Source of the DNA: Thiobacillus thioparus DSM 505
GTDB taxonomy: Bacteria > Pseudomonadota > Gammaproteobacteria > Burkholderiales > Thiobacillaceae
Assembly (NCBI RefSeq): GCF_000373385.1
Contig: NZ_KB891327.1
Coordinates: 832-36,789 of the forward strand
Length of the DNA stretch: 35,958 nucleotides
Reading direction: 5' to 3'
The notes below the pieces were generated by a model. The model was not told the origin of the DNA. It made no database searches and saw only the letters and a list, made by a program, of their open reading frames with translations. How positions within the stretch are numbered: the first letter of the stretch is position 1; each line of letters opens with the position of its first letter. A program made the translations under genes and the position numbers. Shown here piece after piece: positions 1 to 8,586 of the stretch.

Positions 1-3000
1 GTGCGGGCGCCGTTCTGATCCTGCATCGTGTTCAGCATCCCGCCCGGGCTCCAGGCGAAACTGCGGGCCTTGGCCGAGGTGCCGGGGCGGGTGTCGGTCA
101 GACGGGTCACGCGATGCGCCGCGTCGAAGGCGGTTTCCTGCCCGGCGATGAGGTTGCCGCTGCCGTTCCTGACCTCGACGCGGGTGGGCTGGCCCAGCGC
201 ATTGCGGGTGAAGGCTTCGGTCTTGTACACGGTGCCATTCACATCCCTGACGGTGCGGCTCTGAAGCTGATGACCATAGGCCCAGATGAGCTGGGTTTTC
301 TGGTTCTTGGCGTCGGTGGCTTCCAGCACGTTGCCGGAGCGGTCGTAGCTCCAGGTCCAGACGTGACCCAAGGGGTCGGTCTCCTTCACCTTCCAGCCGA
401 AGTCGTTGTAGACGACGGTGGTCTGCTTCTTCAGATCAGGATCAGAACCACTCATGTCGCAGGCTGCGGACGGATTGAGGGTGCTGCCGGCCCACAGTTC
501 GGTCATCCGGCCCAGAGTGTCGTACTTGTTGCAGGTGACCGGAGCACGGCCGTCGTCGGCGGCGACGGCCGGACCGACGCTTTTGACCGGGCGGTCGAGT
601 TCGTCGTAGACCGTCTGGGTGGTGCGGCCGAGGTTGTCGGTAACACTGATGGCGTTGCCGTGGGCGTCGTAGTCGTAGGTGGTGGTGCGGCCGGCGGGGT
701 CGAGGCTTTGCTTCAGGCGGCCGTTCTTCTCGGGGCCGTAGTAGACGAAGTTCTGCGCGCTGCCGTTGGGATCGACCACGTTGCGCGGCTTGCCGTCCAG
801 ATCGAGGCTGCTGACGATGGCGTTGCCCTCCTTGTCGGCGGCGGCGACGACGTGGTTGTTGGCGTCGTATTCCATCGTGGCGCTGTAGCCGTCGGGGTCG
901 GTGATGCGGGCAAGGTTGCCGGCCGGATCGTATTCCATGCGGGTGGCGTTGCCGGCAGCGTCGATCACCTGGACCTGGCGGTCGGCGTCGTCGTAGACGG
1001 CGACGCGGGAATCGACACGGGCGTTGGCGACGGTGAGGGCCTCGTTGATGAGGTTGCCGTTGGCGTCGAAGCTGTAGTCGCGCCAGTGGCCCAGCGCATC
1101 GGTCGCGCGCTTGACGCGGTCGACACTATCGTATTCGCGCTGGACGACCTGCCAGTCGCCGTCGATGCCGCGGGTCTCGCGGCCCTGGTCGTCGTAGGCG
1201 AGGGTTTCGCTGTCAATGGCGTCGTCGACGCCGTCGCCGGTCTTGTCGCCACTGCGAGCGATGGCGACAGGGTAGAGGCCGTTGGCGTCGTAGGTGGTGG
1301 CGACGGCCGGACCGGCGCCGCCGGCAAAGCTGCCCAGCGCCGCGCCGGCGGTGCTTCTCAGGCGGCGGGTCTGGGTGCGGTTGCCGTTGGCGTCGTAGGC
1401 GTGCTGCGTCCAGCTGACGATATCGGCATCCAAGGGGCGGGTGTTGGCGGTGGGGACGACACCGGCCTTGAGCCGGATGTCGTCGGTGGGGTTGCCCTTG
1501 GCGTCGTAGCGCACGAGGCTCCAGTTGCCGCGTGCGTCGCGGCTGCGCTGGGGCTGGTTGAAGGCATTGAAGTCGAAGAACTGGACAAAGCCGCCGTCGG
1601 GGTTGGTGATCTTGGTGACGTTGCCCAGGGCGTCGTATTCATAGTGGGTTTCGTAGCCCATGGGGTCGCGCTTGGACAGGCGCTTGCCGGGGTCGGTGGG
1701 GTCGTAGGCGTATTCGCGGATGCCGCCGTTCTCCTCGACGATCTGCAAGGGGTTGCCGTCGGCGTCGAAGAAGAAGCGCCGGGTGAGGCCGCGTTCGTTG
1801 AGCTGCACAGTCTCGCGGCGGAAGTCGTTGTAGGTGAAGCTCATTTCCTGGCCGAGGTCGGTGCCGCCGGGGCCGATGGCGCGGTGGCGGAAGGTCTTGC
1901 CGTTGGCGTAGTAGAAGAACTGCATGCCGTTGCCGCGCGGCAGCGTGTACTGCTTCATGGCGTGGCCGAGGTTGGTGCCGTCGGCGGCAGCCGTGTAATA
2001 ACTGTACGTCACGGGCGGATTCTTGACGGCATCGAGCAGCGTGGCCGGGCTCTTGTGTGCGACGAGGTCGTCGTTGCCGTCGTAGACGTATTCGTGGCTG
2101 CGCACGATTGCGCCGCCTGCGTTCTTGAAGTCGATATGGGTGATGCGGCCACTGGTGTAAGTCAAGGCGAGCTTGCGCCCCGGTCCGTCGGTCACGTCCT
2201 TCAAGGTGCCGTCGGGGTTGTAGGAAAGCGTGAGCGTGTTGCCATTGCGGTCGCGGATGGAGAGCAGCTTGGCCTGCTGGTTGATCGTGCCCGCGACACC
2301 TTCGAAGGTGTAGGTGAGGCCGTTTTTCTCACGGATCTCATAGCCGGCGGCGGTTTTGCTCATGGCGAAGTAATAGGCCTTGGGCGTGGTGAAAGTGGCG
2401 CCCACGGCGACGCCGGCCGCCGTACCGGCCACCGTCATGAATTTCTGCGCGCCGGTGCCGTCGATCCAGGTGACGGTGGAAGTCAGGTTGTCGGCGGCCG
2501 AGCCGTCCGGGGCCTTGTCCTCGAATTTGAGCTGATGGTTGAAGCTGTGCGTCCAGCCGAAACCCAGCACGCCGGTCTTGGCGTCGCGGCTGTTGTAGGA
2601 ACGCTCGAACACAAACGGCAGCCCGCCGCGCCCCGGAATGCTCAGGTCGCGCTCGACGTGATACATGTTGCCGGTAACCATGTTGACGGGGTCGCCGGAG
2701 TAGATATTGAGCGGCGTGACGCCGTAGTTAACCCCGGAGCTGAGGATCGACGGCGTGGTGAAGTTCGTGCCCGCAGCGGCCGACCAGTTGTAGGTGGGGT
2801 TGTACAGGTTGAACCCGGTACTGCCGAGGCCGTATGTGGTCGTGTTCAGGCTGGCGATGGGGCTGACGTAGTTGCCCAATGAGTAGCCGCCATGATAGCC
2901 GCCGCCGATGGTGAAGCCGGCTTCAAAATTTCCATTAGTGGGCTGATATTCGCTGAAATACACGGTGCCGACCCAATTCTGATATTGAATCATGCTTCGT

Positions 3001-5693
3001 GGCAGGATGGCTTTTTTGGGTTTGGTGGTTGAACAGACCATTGCCTTGATAGTACTGACGTCTGCTGCCAGATAATTAAGCGTGCTGTCTGCGTTTGAGG
3101 TCAGCTTCGCTAATTCGGCATCGATTACGGTCGTGTCGGGGAGGCACATGTCCGGAGTGAGCGTCAGGATTTCGATGCCCTTCTCGCGTGCATATTGCAC
3201 GCCGCGTACGGTGCTCACCGCATCAAGCTTGGCGTTTTCCTGCCAGAGGTAGGATTCGTATGCGGATGCGGTATATCCCTTCAGCAGAAAGCTTTTCCAG
3301 GGCATCACGCCTGTGCTCAAGTCGACGCCGCGGTCCACACCTCCGGGAACGTCGACCAGGAAATTCCGCTGGGGCGTCGACACGCCAAACGGAAGATCGA
3401 GCAGGGTCTGTGCTTCGTTGTTAGCCGAGGTCAGACCGATATGGTTGCCGCTCCATCCAGAGTCGCCATTCATTTCCCCGATGCGTTTGTAGGCATCGGA
3501 GATGTAACGCATGTATTTGAGGCCAGCGATGTGAAGAAATTCGCCAAGGGTTTCGTCGAGATTGGTCTTGGGGTCCGTCGTTGTGCGAACGGACTCCAGG
3601 AGTTTGGCTGCGCGTTCCTTCAGCAATCTATCGGATGTTTGAAAGGCAAAAACCTGAGGTGAAACATAGTCCGTTGTTTTGATCTTATTGGAAAAAATAG
3701 CGCTATTAATTTCTGTGCCATTGCGCTTAAGTTTTATAGTGAGATTTATTGTTTTTGGAACATAACTCGTGATATTGCAAAAATATGGGAAGGATGGATT
3801 CCCAGATAAATAACAGGTTGTCGCGCCTGCAGAAACTGCACTAAACGGATCGCCAAGAGAAACGCTATTTCCGTTCAGCTTAACTTGAGTTTTTGCCCAC
3901 TTAATATATACATTGCTACAACTAGTATTAACGCAACCCCATCCACCACCTGGTACTGGCGGCAGAACAGGTGGCAAGGCAAATGTATTGCCGTCCATAT
4001 CTACAAAAGATAACGTTATCCTACTCAAACTATCTTTTGGCATTGAAAAAACGACAGGTGCTGTGATTCCGCCTGCTGTAATTTCGAGCTTGTAGCGATG
4101 GCTATCAGGGACGGTATCTGTTTCGGCTGTATAGCCTGTCCCCCAGGAACTGAACTGCCGGACCTTGTAGGGCAGAGAAGCAGGCAGGATGTCGAATTTT
4201 CTGGCGACCTGTTTCCCGATATATCCCACGTCCTGGATGGTGTTGTTGCTACCGTTGGCCGCGGGTAGGGATTTGACGTAGGCTTCGACTTGGCGCTGAT
4301 ATTTCTCGTGCGGCAGGCTGTCGGGGCCGTCGGTTCGTTGTGCCATATAGCTGGCATAGTCGAAATCGACGTTGACGGCGATGCCGTTCTGGTAGGTTTT
4401 TTCCTTGAAACTGGGGTCCAGGGGAATCCAGCGGTGGCCGGTTTTGTCTACACCCGTGCCACGGTAGTTTCCATATGGTACGCAAGCCTCGACCCAGACG
4501 TGATTGAAGTAGAGAGTCTGGGCTGTGGTGCCGGTGGGTATCTTGCCTTGCGTAAGAATCGACTGAGTTGCAACGAACGTCTTGGCGCCAATCCAGCGTA
4601 GCAAACGCGGATCACCGTTGTCGAATTGGATCGATCCCAATACATAGCGCGCTGGAATATTGGAGGCACGCAACAGTGCGATGAGCAGGGAAGCCTGGTC
4701 GGTTGAGTTGCCGGCCTTGCTGACGAGCGTGCCCTGTGCGCCTTTGAGCGAGCCATAGTAGGGCTCGAAGGCAATTTCATTCGCGACATACTGGAAAATT
4801 TTGACCGGCGAGTAGCCCAGCTTCTCGGCCAAGGCCAGAATTTCGGCATTTAGCTGTACTTCTTCATTCTCTCCGACGTCCTTTGTCTGGTCGTACTGCG
4901 GGTCGGGGTAACACACTTGGGCTTCGGGCGGGGTCGGGTCCGGCCCCGTAGCGAGCAAGGTGTCGCCCAAGAAGGCAAACATGTTCTGGCGTGTGCGCTG
5001 CTGATAAGCAACATACGCCGGCTCAGACGCTGGCTTGTAATCCTCGGGAACTTCCTTGGTCGGGGTGTCGTGCCTGAAGGTGGGTTCGGGACTCAGCTGT
5101 TCGAACGCCTTGCCTTGCCGATTGCGTCCGCCTACGGTATTGAGCACGTTCAGTGCATTGGCGACGGCCTGGTTGCGTGATGCTGCATTATTTGCCTGCA
5201 GCACGGCTTGCATCGATTGAATGATCTGGTCGAAGCGCGAACCTACCGAGGGTTGTTGTACCAGTTGAACGGGGCTGGTTTGCAGGGCCTTGAGTTGTTG
5301 CTTGTTGAGCTTGAGTTTCTTTCCGTCTGGACCAATAAGCGATGCTGGTTTGGCATCGAGCGTTTGAGGCGCGGATTTCTGGTCGTATTTGCTTGCGGCT
5401 TCGTCCCTTAGAACGCCGATCTCGTTGAGCTTGGCTTCCAGTTGCGGACGCAGGCTGGACCATTGCTGTCCATCCTTGTCGAGCTTGATGCGCAGAACCA
5501 GTGCCGCGGCTTCGTCGATCTGGTAGCGGATCATGTCCGGCAACGGATCGACCGGGCCCGGGCTCATCAGCTTGCCAAGGTACTGGATGACTTCATCGGA
5601 TAAGGGGGCAGGATCCACATGCTCAGCCCGGGCCACGCAGGGAACAAGGGCAAGACACAGGCTCGCCATCGACAAAACTGAATGTAAACGCAT
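1..5693 (-). CDS. Giant exported RHS/YD-repeat protein with transglutaminase-like domain (3' end outside window)
   Basis: One uninterrupted frame runs from an ATG at 5693 to the left edge, giving about 1897 residues with the C-terminus missing. A good ribosome site (GAGGA) lies 8 bases upstream of the ATG. Residues 1-23 form a signal peptide (MRLHSVLSMASL..., cleavage after ARA). A transglutaminase-like core spans roughly residues 280-440, with motifs YYGSLKGAQG, GNSTDQASLLIALLRA, NHVWVEA and WIPLDPSF. The expected nucleophile Cys is Ser330, while His398 and Asp426 are in place. From about residue 998 an RHS N-terminal domain (GDPVNMVTGNMYH, FERSYNSRD, FGWTHSFNH) leads into at least 15 YD repeats such as YEYDALGNVTKI and VYDELDRPVKSV. 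Family knowledge: YD repeats build a hollow shell, often around a C-terminal toxin. Any such tip lies outside this window. The stretch coded by about 3660-4080 is visibly richer in A and T than the rest. Confidence 0.93.
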   Translation of the reverse strand, partial: MRLHSVLSMASLCLALVPCVARAEHVDPAPLSDEVIQYLGKLMSPGPVDPLPDMIRYQIDEAAALVLRIKLDKDGQQWSSLRPQLEAKLNEIGVLRDEAASKYDQKSAPQTLDAKPASLIGPDGKKLKLNKQQLKALQTSPVQLVQQPSVGSRFDQIIQSMQAVLQANNAASRNQAVANALNVLNTVGGRNRQGKAFEQLSPEPTFRHDTPTKEVPEDYKPASEPAYVAYQQRTRQNMFAFLGDTLLATGPDPTPPEAQVCYPDPQYDQTKDVGENEEVQLNAEILALAEKLGYSPVKIFQYVANEIAFEPYYGSLKGAQGTLVSKAGNSTDQASLLIALLRASNIPARYVLGSIQFDNGDPRLLRWIGAKTFVATQSILTQGKIPTGTTAQTLYFNHVWVEACVPYGNYRGTGVDKTGHRWIPLDPSFKEKTYQNGIAVNVDFDYASYMAQRTDGPDSLPHEKYQRQVEAYVKSLPAANGSNNTIQDVGYIGKQVARKFDILPASLPYKVRQFSSWGTGYTAETDTVPDSHRYKLEITAGGITAPVVFSMPKDSLSRITLSFVDMDGNTFALPPVLPPVPGGGWGCVNTSCSNVYIKWAKTQVKLNGNSVSLGDPFSAVSAGATTCYLSGNPSFPYFCNITSYVPKTINLTIKLKRNGTEINSAIFSNKIKTTDYVSPQVFAFQTSDRLLKERAAKLLESVRTTTDPKTNLDETLGEFLHIAGLKYMRYISDAYKRIGEMNGDSGWSGNHIGLTSANNEAQTLLDLPFGVSTPQRNFLVDVPGGVDRGVDLSTGVMPWKSFLLKGYTASAYESYLWQENAKLDAVSTVRGVQYAREKGIEILTLTPDMCLPDTTVIDAELAKLTSNADSTLNYLAADVSTIKAMVCSTTKPKKAILPRSMIQYQNWVGTVYFSEYQPTNGNFEAGFTIGGGYHGGYSLGNYVSPIASLNTTTYGLGSTGFNLYNPTYNWSAAAGTNFTTPSILSSGVNYGVTPLNIYSGDPVNMVTGNMYHVERDLSIPGRGGLPFVFERSYNSRDAKTGVLGFGWTHSFNHQLKFEDKAPDGSAADNLTSTVTWIDGTGAQKFMTVAGTAAGVAVGATFTTPKAYYFAMSKTAAGYEIREKNGLTYTFEGVAGTINQQAKLLSIRDRNGNTLTLSYNPDGTLKDVTDGPGRKLALTYTSGRITHIDFKNAGGAIVRSHEYVYDGNDDLVAHKSPATLLDAVKNPPVTYSYYTAAADGTNLGHAMKQYTLPRGNGMQFFYYANGKTFRHRAIGPGGTDLGQEMSFTYNDFRRETVQLNERGLTRRFFFDADGNPLQIVEENGGIREYAYDPTDPGKRLSKRDPMGYETHYEYDALGNVTKITNPDGGFVQFFDFNAFNQPQRSRDARGNWSLVRYDAKGNPTDDIRLKAGVVPTANTRPLDADIVSWTQHAYDANGNRTQTRRLRSTAGAALGSFAGGAGPAVATTYDANGLYPVAIARSGDKTGDGVDDAIDSETLAYDDQGRETRGIDGDWQVVQREYDSVDRVKRATDALGHWRDYSFDANGNLINEALTVANARVDSRVAVYDDADRQVQVIDAAGNATRMEYDPAGNLARITDPDGYSATMEYDANNHVVAAADKEGNAIVSSLDLDGKPRNVVDPNGSAQNFVYYGPEKNGRLKQSLDPAGRTTTYDYDAHGNAISVTDNLGRTTQTVYDELDRPVKSVGPAVAADDGRAPVTCNKYDTLGRMTELWAGSTLNPSAACDMSGSDPDLKKQTTVVYNDFGWKVKETDPLGHVWTWSYDRSGNVLEATDAKNQKTQLIWAYGHQLQSRTVRDVNGTVYKTEAFTRNALGQPTRVEVRNGSGNLIAGQETAFDAAHRVTRLTDTRPGTSAKARSFAWSPGGMLNTMQDQNGAR

Positions 5694-5718
5694 TGCAATC
5701 ATCCTCACTGATTTGCTC

Positions 5719-5741
5719 AGGCCACCTGACTGGCGTGGCCT
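5719..5741 (-). other. Intra-operon hairpin upstream of the RHS gene
   Basis: A perfect 7-bp stem (AGGCCAC/GTGGCCT) encloses a 9-base loop, in the 84-bp gap between the small exported protein gene and the RHS gene. In the direction of transcription no T-run follows. It therefore looks more like an RNA-processing or stability element, or a partial attenuator, than an intrinsic terminator. Confidence 0.45.
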
Positions 5742-5777
5742 ACCCCTTATGTTTTTTCGTGCTGCTTTTCTGATGCC

Positions 5778-6128
5778 TTACTCGGGCATTCTTTTGGGCA
5801 CGTTGGATTTCTTGTTGGCTGGCTTGTCTGTCCCGGGTGTGTCCGGGCCGATATTCGTTTCTCTGGGCGTATTGACGGTTGCTTTATCCGCAGGCCCTTC
5901 CATGTCGAAGGTTTCATGTGGACGAACCACTCTGATGGTGGCGGGTCTTCCTGGCTTGTTCTTATCAGGCTGGGTCTGCAAGGAAATCCCGCTGGTCGCA
6001 GGATTGTTCAATTCATGGCCTGCGGCTGTGCAGTCCAGGGTCAACGTGCCCACTTTATGGCTGGTGCAGGCGGCCCAGGAAACGGCGGGTGCAAGCAGTA
6101 GTGACATCAGGAAAATTCGATTCAACAT
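5778..6128 (-). CDS. Small exported protein of unknown function (116 aa)
   Basis: The ATG at 6128 is preceded by AAGGA at 8 bases. Residues 1-19 (MLNRIFLMSLLLAPAVSWA) are a clear signal peptide, probably cut before ACTSHK. The mature part has two cysteines (in ACTS and LDCT) that could form one disulfide in the periplasm. The C-terminal third is rich in Pro, Lys, Asp and Thr (DTPGTDKPANKKSN) and looks disordered. No known domain is recognised. The gene sits 12 bp after the Ig-repeat gene and 84 bp before the RHS gene, so it is probably co-expressed with both. A chaperone or adaptor role for the RHS product is possible, but this rests on position only. Confidence 0.75.
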   Translation of the reverse strand: MLNRIFLMSLLLAPAVSWAACTSHKVGTLTLDCTAAGHELNNPATSGISLQTQPDKNKPGRPATIRVVRPHETFDMEGPADKATVNTPRETNIGPDTPGTDKPANKKSNVPKRMPE

Positions 6129-6140
6129 GGCATCCGTTCC

Positions 6141-7682
6141 TTAATGCTGTACGCCGATTAACCGGCCCAGCTCGTCGTAGGTGAAGGTGGCGGGCGACAG
6201 AGAGGGAGAGACCGTGACGTTGACCGCGTTCGAGGTGGTAACGGCGGACCGGTTGTCGTAGACCTTCGCTGTATAGGTGTAGCTGCCCGCGGGCGTGCCG
6301 GGTACGGTATAGGTGTAAGGCGATACTGTGCGGGTGTTGATAAGCTGCGCCCCCGAATAAAATTCCACTTTCGTGATCGTTCCGTCCACGTCGGCAGGTG
6401 TGGCTGTCAGCAGGATGTCCGCCGGTGCGTTGTATCCGCCATATACGCTTGAGGCAGTCAAACTTATGGTGGGGGGCTGATTGACCACTACGTTGACGGC
6501 GTTGGACGTAACCACGGCGTCCAGCGCATCGTAGGCCTTGGCGGTGTAGGCGTAGGTGCCCCATGTGACGTTATTCAAGGGCCAGCTGTAAGGAGAGGAC
6601 GTGTCCTCGCCGAGCAGGGTTGTTCCCTGATAGAACTCGACCTTGCTGAGATTGCCGTCTCCATCGGTTGCATTGGCCTGTAAATTGAATGACGCAGGCG
6701 CGCTGATCACGGTATTGTTTGCCGGAGTGGTGATGCTCACTGTCGGCGGAGTATTGACGACGATTGGAATGGTCGGGCTATCCGTGTAGACGCCGAGGTT
6801 GTCATACGCACGTGCCCGGAATGTGTAGCTGCCCGCCGCAACCCCGCCCAGGCCGAATGTATAAGGCGCCGTGGGCATGATATTTAACAGGTTGTTATTG
6901 AGATAGAACTCGACACGGTTGATGCTGCCATCGGGATCGGAGGCCGTGGCAGTGATGGGAATGGTTGCCGGGGGCAAGTACGAGGCCCCTGAAAGGGGAC
7001 TGGTCAAATTCGCTACCGGTGCGCCATTTCCTGCTGACGCAGCGTAAATGTTGACGGTCGAGGGCGCAGAGGTGGTTGAGATACCCAGATTGTCGTAGGC
7101 GCGCGCGATGATCGAGTAAGTGCCTGGATTGGAGAAACCGATATTGCTGGTGAGTACGTTGTCTGACACTGATCCAAGGTAGCTGCCATTGATGAACAGT
7201 TCGATTCGGTTGACGGATGCATTGTCTGTGGCGTTAATCAATAAAGGCACCGTAACCGGACCTGCATTGAGGCTATAGGCCGAGCCATTGGACGGTACCG
7301 TCACGCCGACAGCCGGCGCTGTATTTCCCGCTACCGGGCTGTAAACCGTGACGGTCGCCGCATTGGAAATCGCTGTTTCTCCCTGGCTGTCTGTTGCCTT
7401 GGCGCTGAAGGTGTAGGTTCCTGCGCCTACGCCATTCAAGGTTGCGCCGAAGGGTGCGGTCGTGACCGTACCGAGAAGAGCTCCTCCCAAGAAATACTCG
7501 ACCTTGGTGATCGTGCCGCCATCCGGATCCGATGCGGCGACTACCAGCGGGATTGCGGCGGGTGCGCTGAAGGCCGCTGCTTGCGGCGGGTAATTGAGCA
7601 TGATGGTCGGGGGGGTGGCGAATGCAGCCAGCGAATTGGCAAGCAAGCCAACCGACAAGAGATAACGTGCATAAAGTGTCAC
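6141..7682 (-). CDS. Exported five-repeat Ig-like protein ending in a YD (RHS) motif
   Basis: The protein is 513 aa with a GTG start at 7682 and GGAG 7-8 bases upstream. A signal peptide occupies about residues 1-22 (LLANSLAAFA). Five bacterial Ig-like repeats of about 91-98 residues follow (around 23-119, 120-217, 218-309, 310-400 and 401-491). Each has the pattern PPT-(I/V)-x-LT-x-P near its start, SDPDGxI(T/N)(K/R)VEF(Y) in the middle and GxYT(F/Y)xAKAYDNxG near its end. The last 14 residues, TFTYDELGRLIGVQH-like, are a single RHS/YD-type motif, then a stop. Ig repeats of this kind are usually adhesive or structural spacers on the cell surface. The YD tail links it to the RHS protein encoded downstream: either a shell-docking tail or the stump of a former RHS fusion. 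Lipoprotein genes lie 13 bp upstream. Confidence 0.88.
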   Translation of the reverse strand: MTLYARYLLSVGLLANSLAAFATPPTIMLNYPPQAAAFSAPAAIPLVVAASDPDGGTITKVEYFLGGALLGTVTTAPFGATLNGVGAGTYTFSAKATDSQGETAISNAATVTVYSPVAGNTAPAVGVTVPSNGSAYSLNAGPVTVPLLINATDNASVNRIELFINGSYLGSVSDNVLTSNIGFSNPGTYSIIARAYDNLGISTTSAPSTVNIYAASAGNGAPVANLTSPLSGASYLPPATIPITATASDPDGSINRVEFYLNNNLLNIMPTAPYTFGLGGVAAGSYTFRARAYDNLGVYTDSPTIPIVVNTPPTVSITTPANNTVISAPASFNLQANATDGDGNLSKVEFYQGTTLLGEDTSSPYSWPLNNVTWGTYAYTAKAYDALDAVVTSNAVNVVVNQPPTISLTASSVYGGYNAPADILLTATPADVDGTITKVEFYSGAQLINTRTVSPYTYTVPGTPAGSYTYTAKVYDNRSAVTTSNAVNVTVSPSLSPATFTYDELGRLIGVQH

Positions 7683-7695
7683 TATGTTCTCCGCA

Positions 7696-8577
7696 TCAAT
7701 GCTGGGTGATGGTCGCGGTTACGCCGCTCACCGGAACGCCCAGTTGGTCGTAGGCCTTGAGACTGGTTTGGCTCAAACCGGTCAGCCCACCGGCCACATA
7801 AAACTTGAAATCCTTGATCTGCGTGGTGGTCAACCCGGTACTGGGCGTGATGAAAACCTTCAGGTTGCTTCCGTCGTCGCTCCAGGTGACGTTCTTGAGG
7901 TCTCCGCGCGGGTTGACCACGTAGGCAGCGCCCACGCTCGGGGTATGGCTGAATTCGATTTGGACGGCGTGCGGGATGGTGTTGCCCGTAAAATCAACGA
8001 CGGCGTGTGGGCTACGCTCCAAATCTTTCGGTGCGTGTAACACTGGTGGACCGGCCGTATCCGCTGAAAACGTGCTGCCAAACTTAGTAAATGCAAACCC
8101 ATTTTTCGTACTCGTGCCAGTCAGAATTTCAACACTGGCGGGGGCTATGATTGCGCCCAAACTATCGGAAATTGATACGGTTGCAATCCCCGGAGCAATG
8201 TCAGCAGGCAAATCGAGCAACATGAAAGTTTGCCACCAGTCTGGGTCGCCTTCGGTTGCCCACGTTTCAATAAAGGTCCCTGTATTTGTAGGTGTGTCGG
8301 TACGTTGCGTCACGACTGCGTTAGATACGGGGTCGGGATAGAGATTCAGAATAGACCTGACCCTGGGATCGAGTGGCGCATAAACGATTGGTGATCCAGT
8401 TGCCGGCGTAATGGTTACTGTAACGTTTGCACGCTTCAAGTTTGTTTGGCGATCAATTGCCAACGCAACGGTTTCGCCTGGGCGCGCTGCTGTTGTAAAA
8501 GTTTTCACCCCTGTACATGCATTTAGTGCGGCCACCATGAACACTATCAGCCCCAAATATCTTCCGATCGCTTTCAT
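7696..8577 (-). CDS. Lipoprotein A of a tandem paralogous pair
   Basis: The chosen ATG at 8577 has AAGGA 7 bases upstream; an in-frame TTG at 8583 is less likely. The product is 293 aa. A lipoprotein signal ends in LNAC with the lipidated Cys at position 21, and residue +2 is Thr, which does not suggest inner-membrane retention. It aligns along most of its length with the upstream neighbour (8587-9507). Shared motifs are CTGVKTF/CTGVRTF, ARPGET(V/I)ALA, YPDPVS, LLDLP, (S/E)RSPHxVVxF, IPH(A/S)(V/I)Q and DF(K/D)FYV near the end. No known domain is recognised; the content suggests all-beta folds. Being lipid-anchored and sandwiched between secreted-protein genes, it probably acts at the cell envelope, perhaps anchoring or assembling the Ig and RHS products. 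That role is inference. Confidence 0.8.
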   Translation of the reverse strand: MKAIGRYLGLIVFMVAALNACTGVKTFTTAARPGETVALAIDRQTNLKRANVTVTITPATGSPIVYAPLDPRVRSILNLYPDPVSNAVVTQRTDTPTNTGTFIETWATEGDPDWWQTFMLLDLPADIAPGIATVSISDSLGAIIAPASVEILTGTSTKNGFAFTKFGSTFSADTAGPPVLHAPKDLERSPHAVVDFTGNTIPHAVQIEFSHTPSVGAAYVVNPRGDLKNVTWSDDGSNLKVFITPSTGLTTTQIKDFKFYVAGGLTGLSQTSLKAYDQLGVPVSGVTATITQH

Positions 8578-8586
8578 CGCCAATCC

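Noticed and set aside
114..2882. Open frame of 922 codons on the plus strand
   Set aside because: It is antisense to the RHS gene. Its product is a low-complexity Val/Gly/Ala/Asp string, the mirror of YD-repeat codons in GC-rich DNA, and it has no domain.
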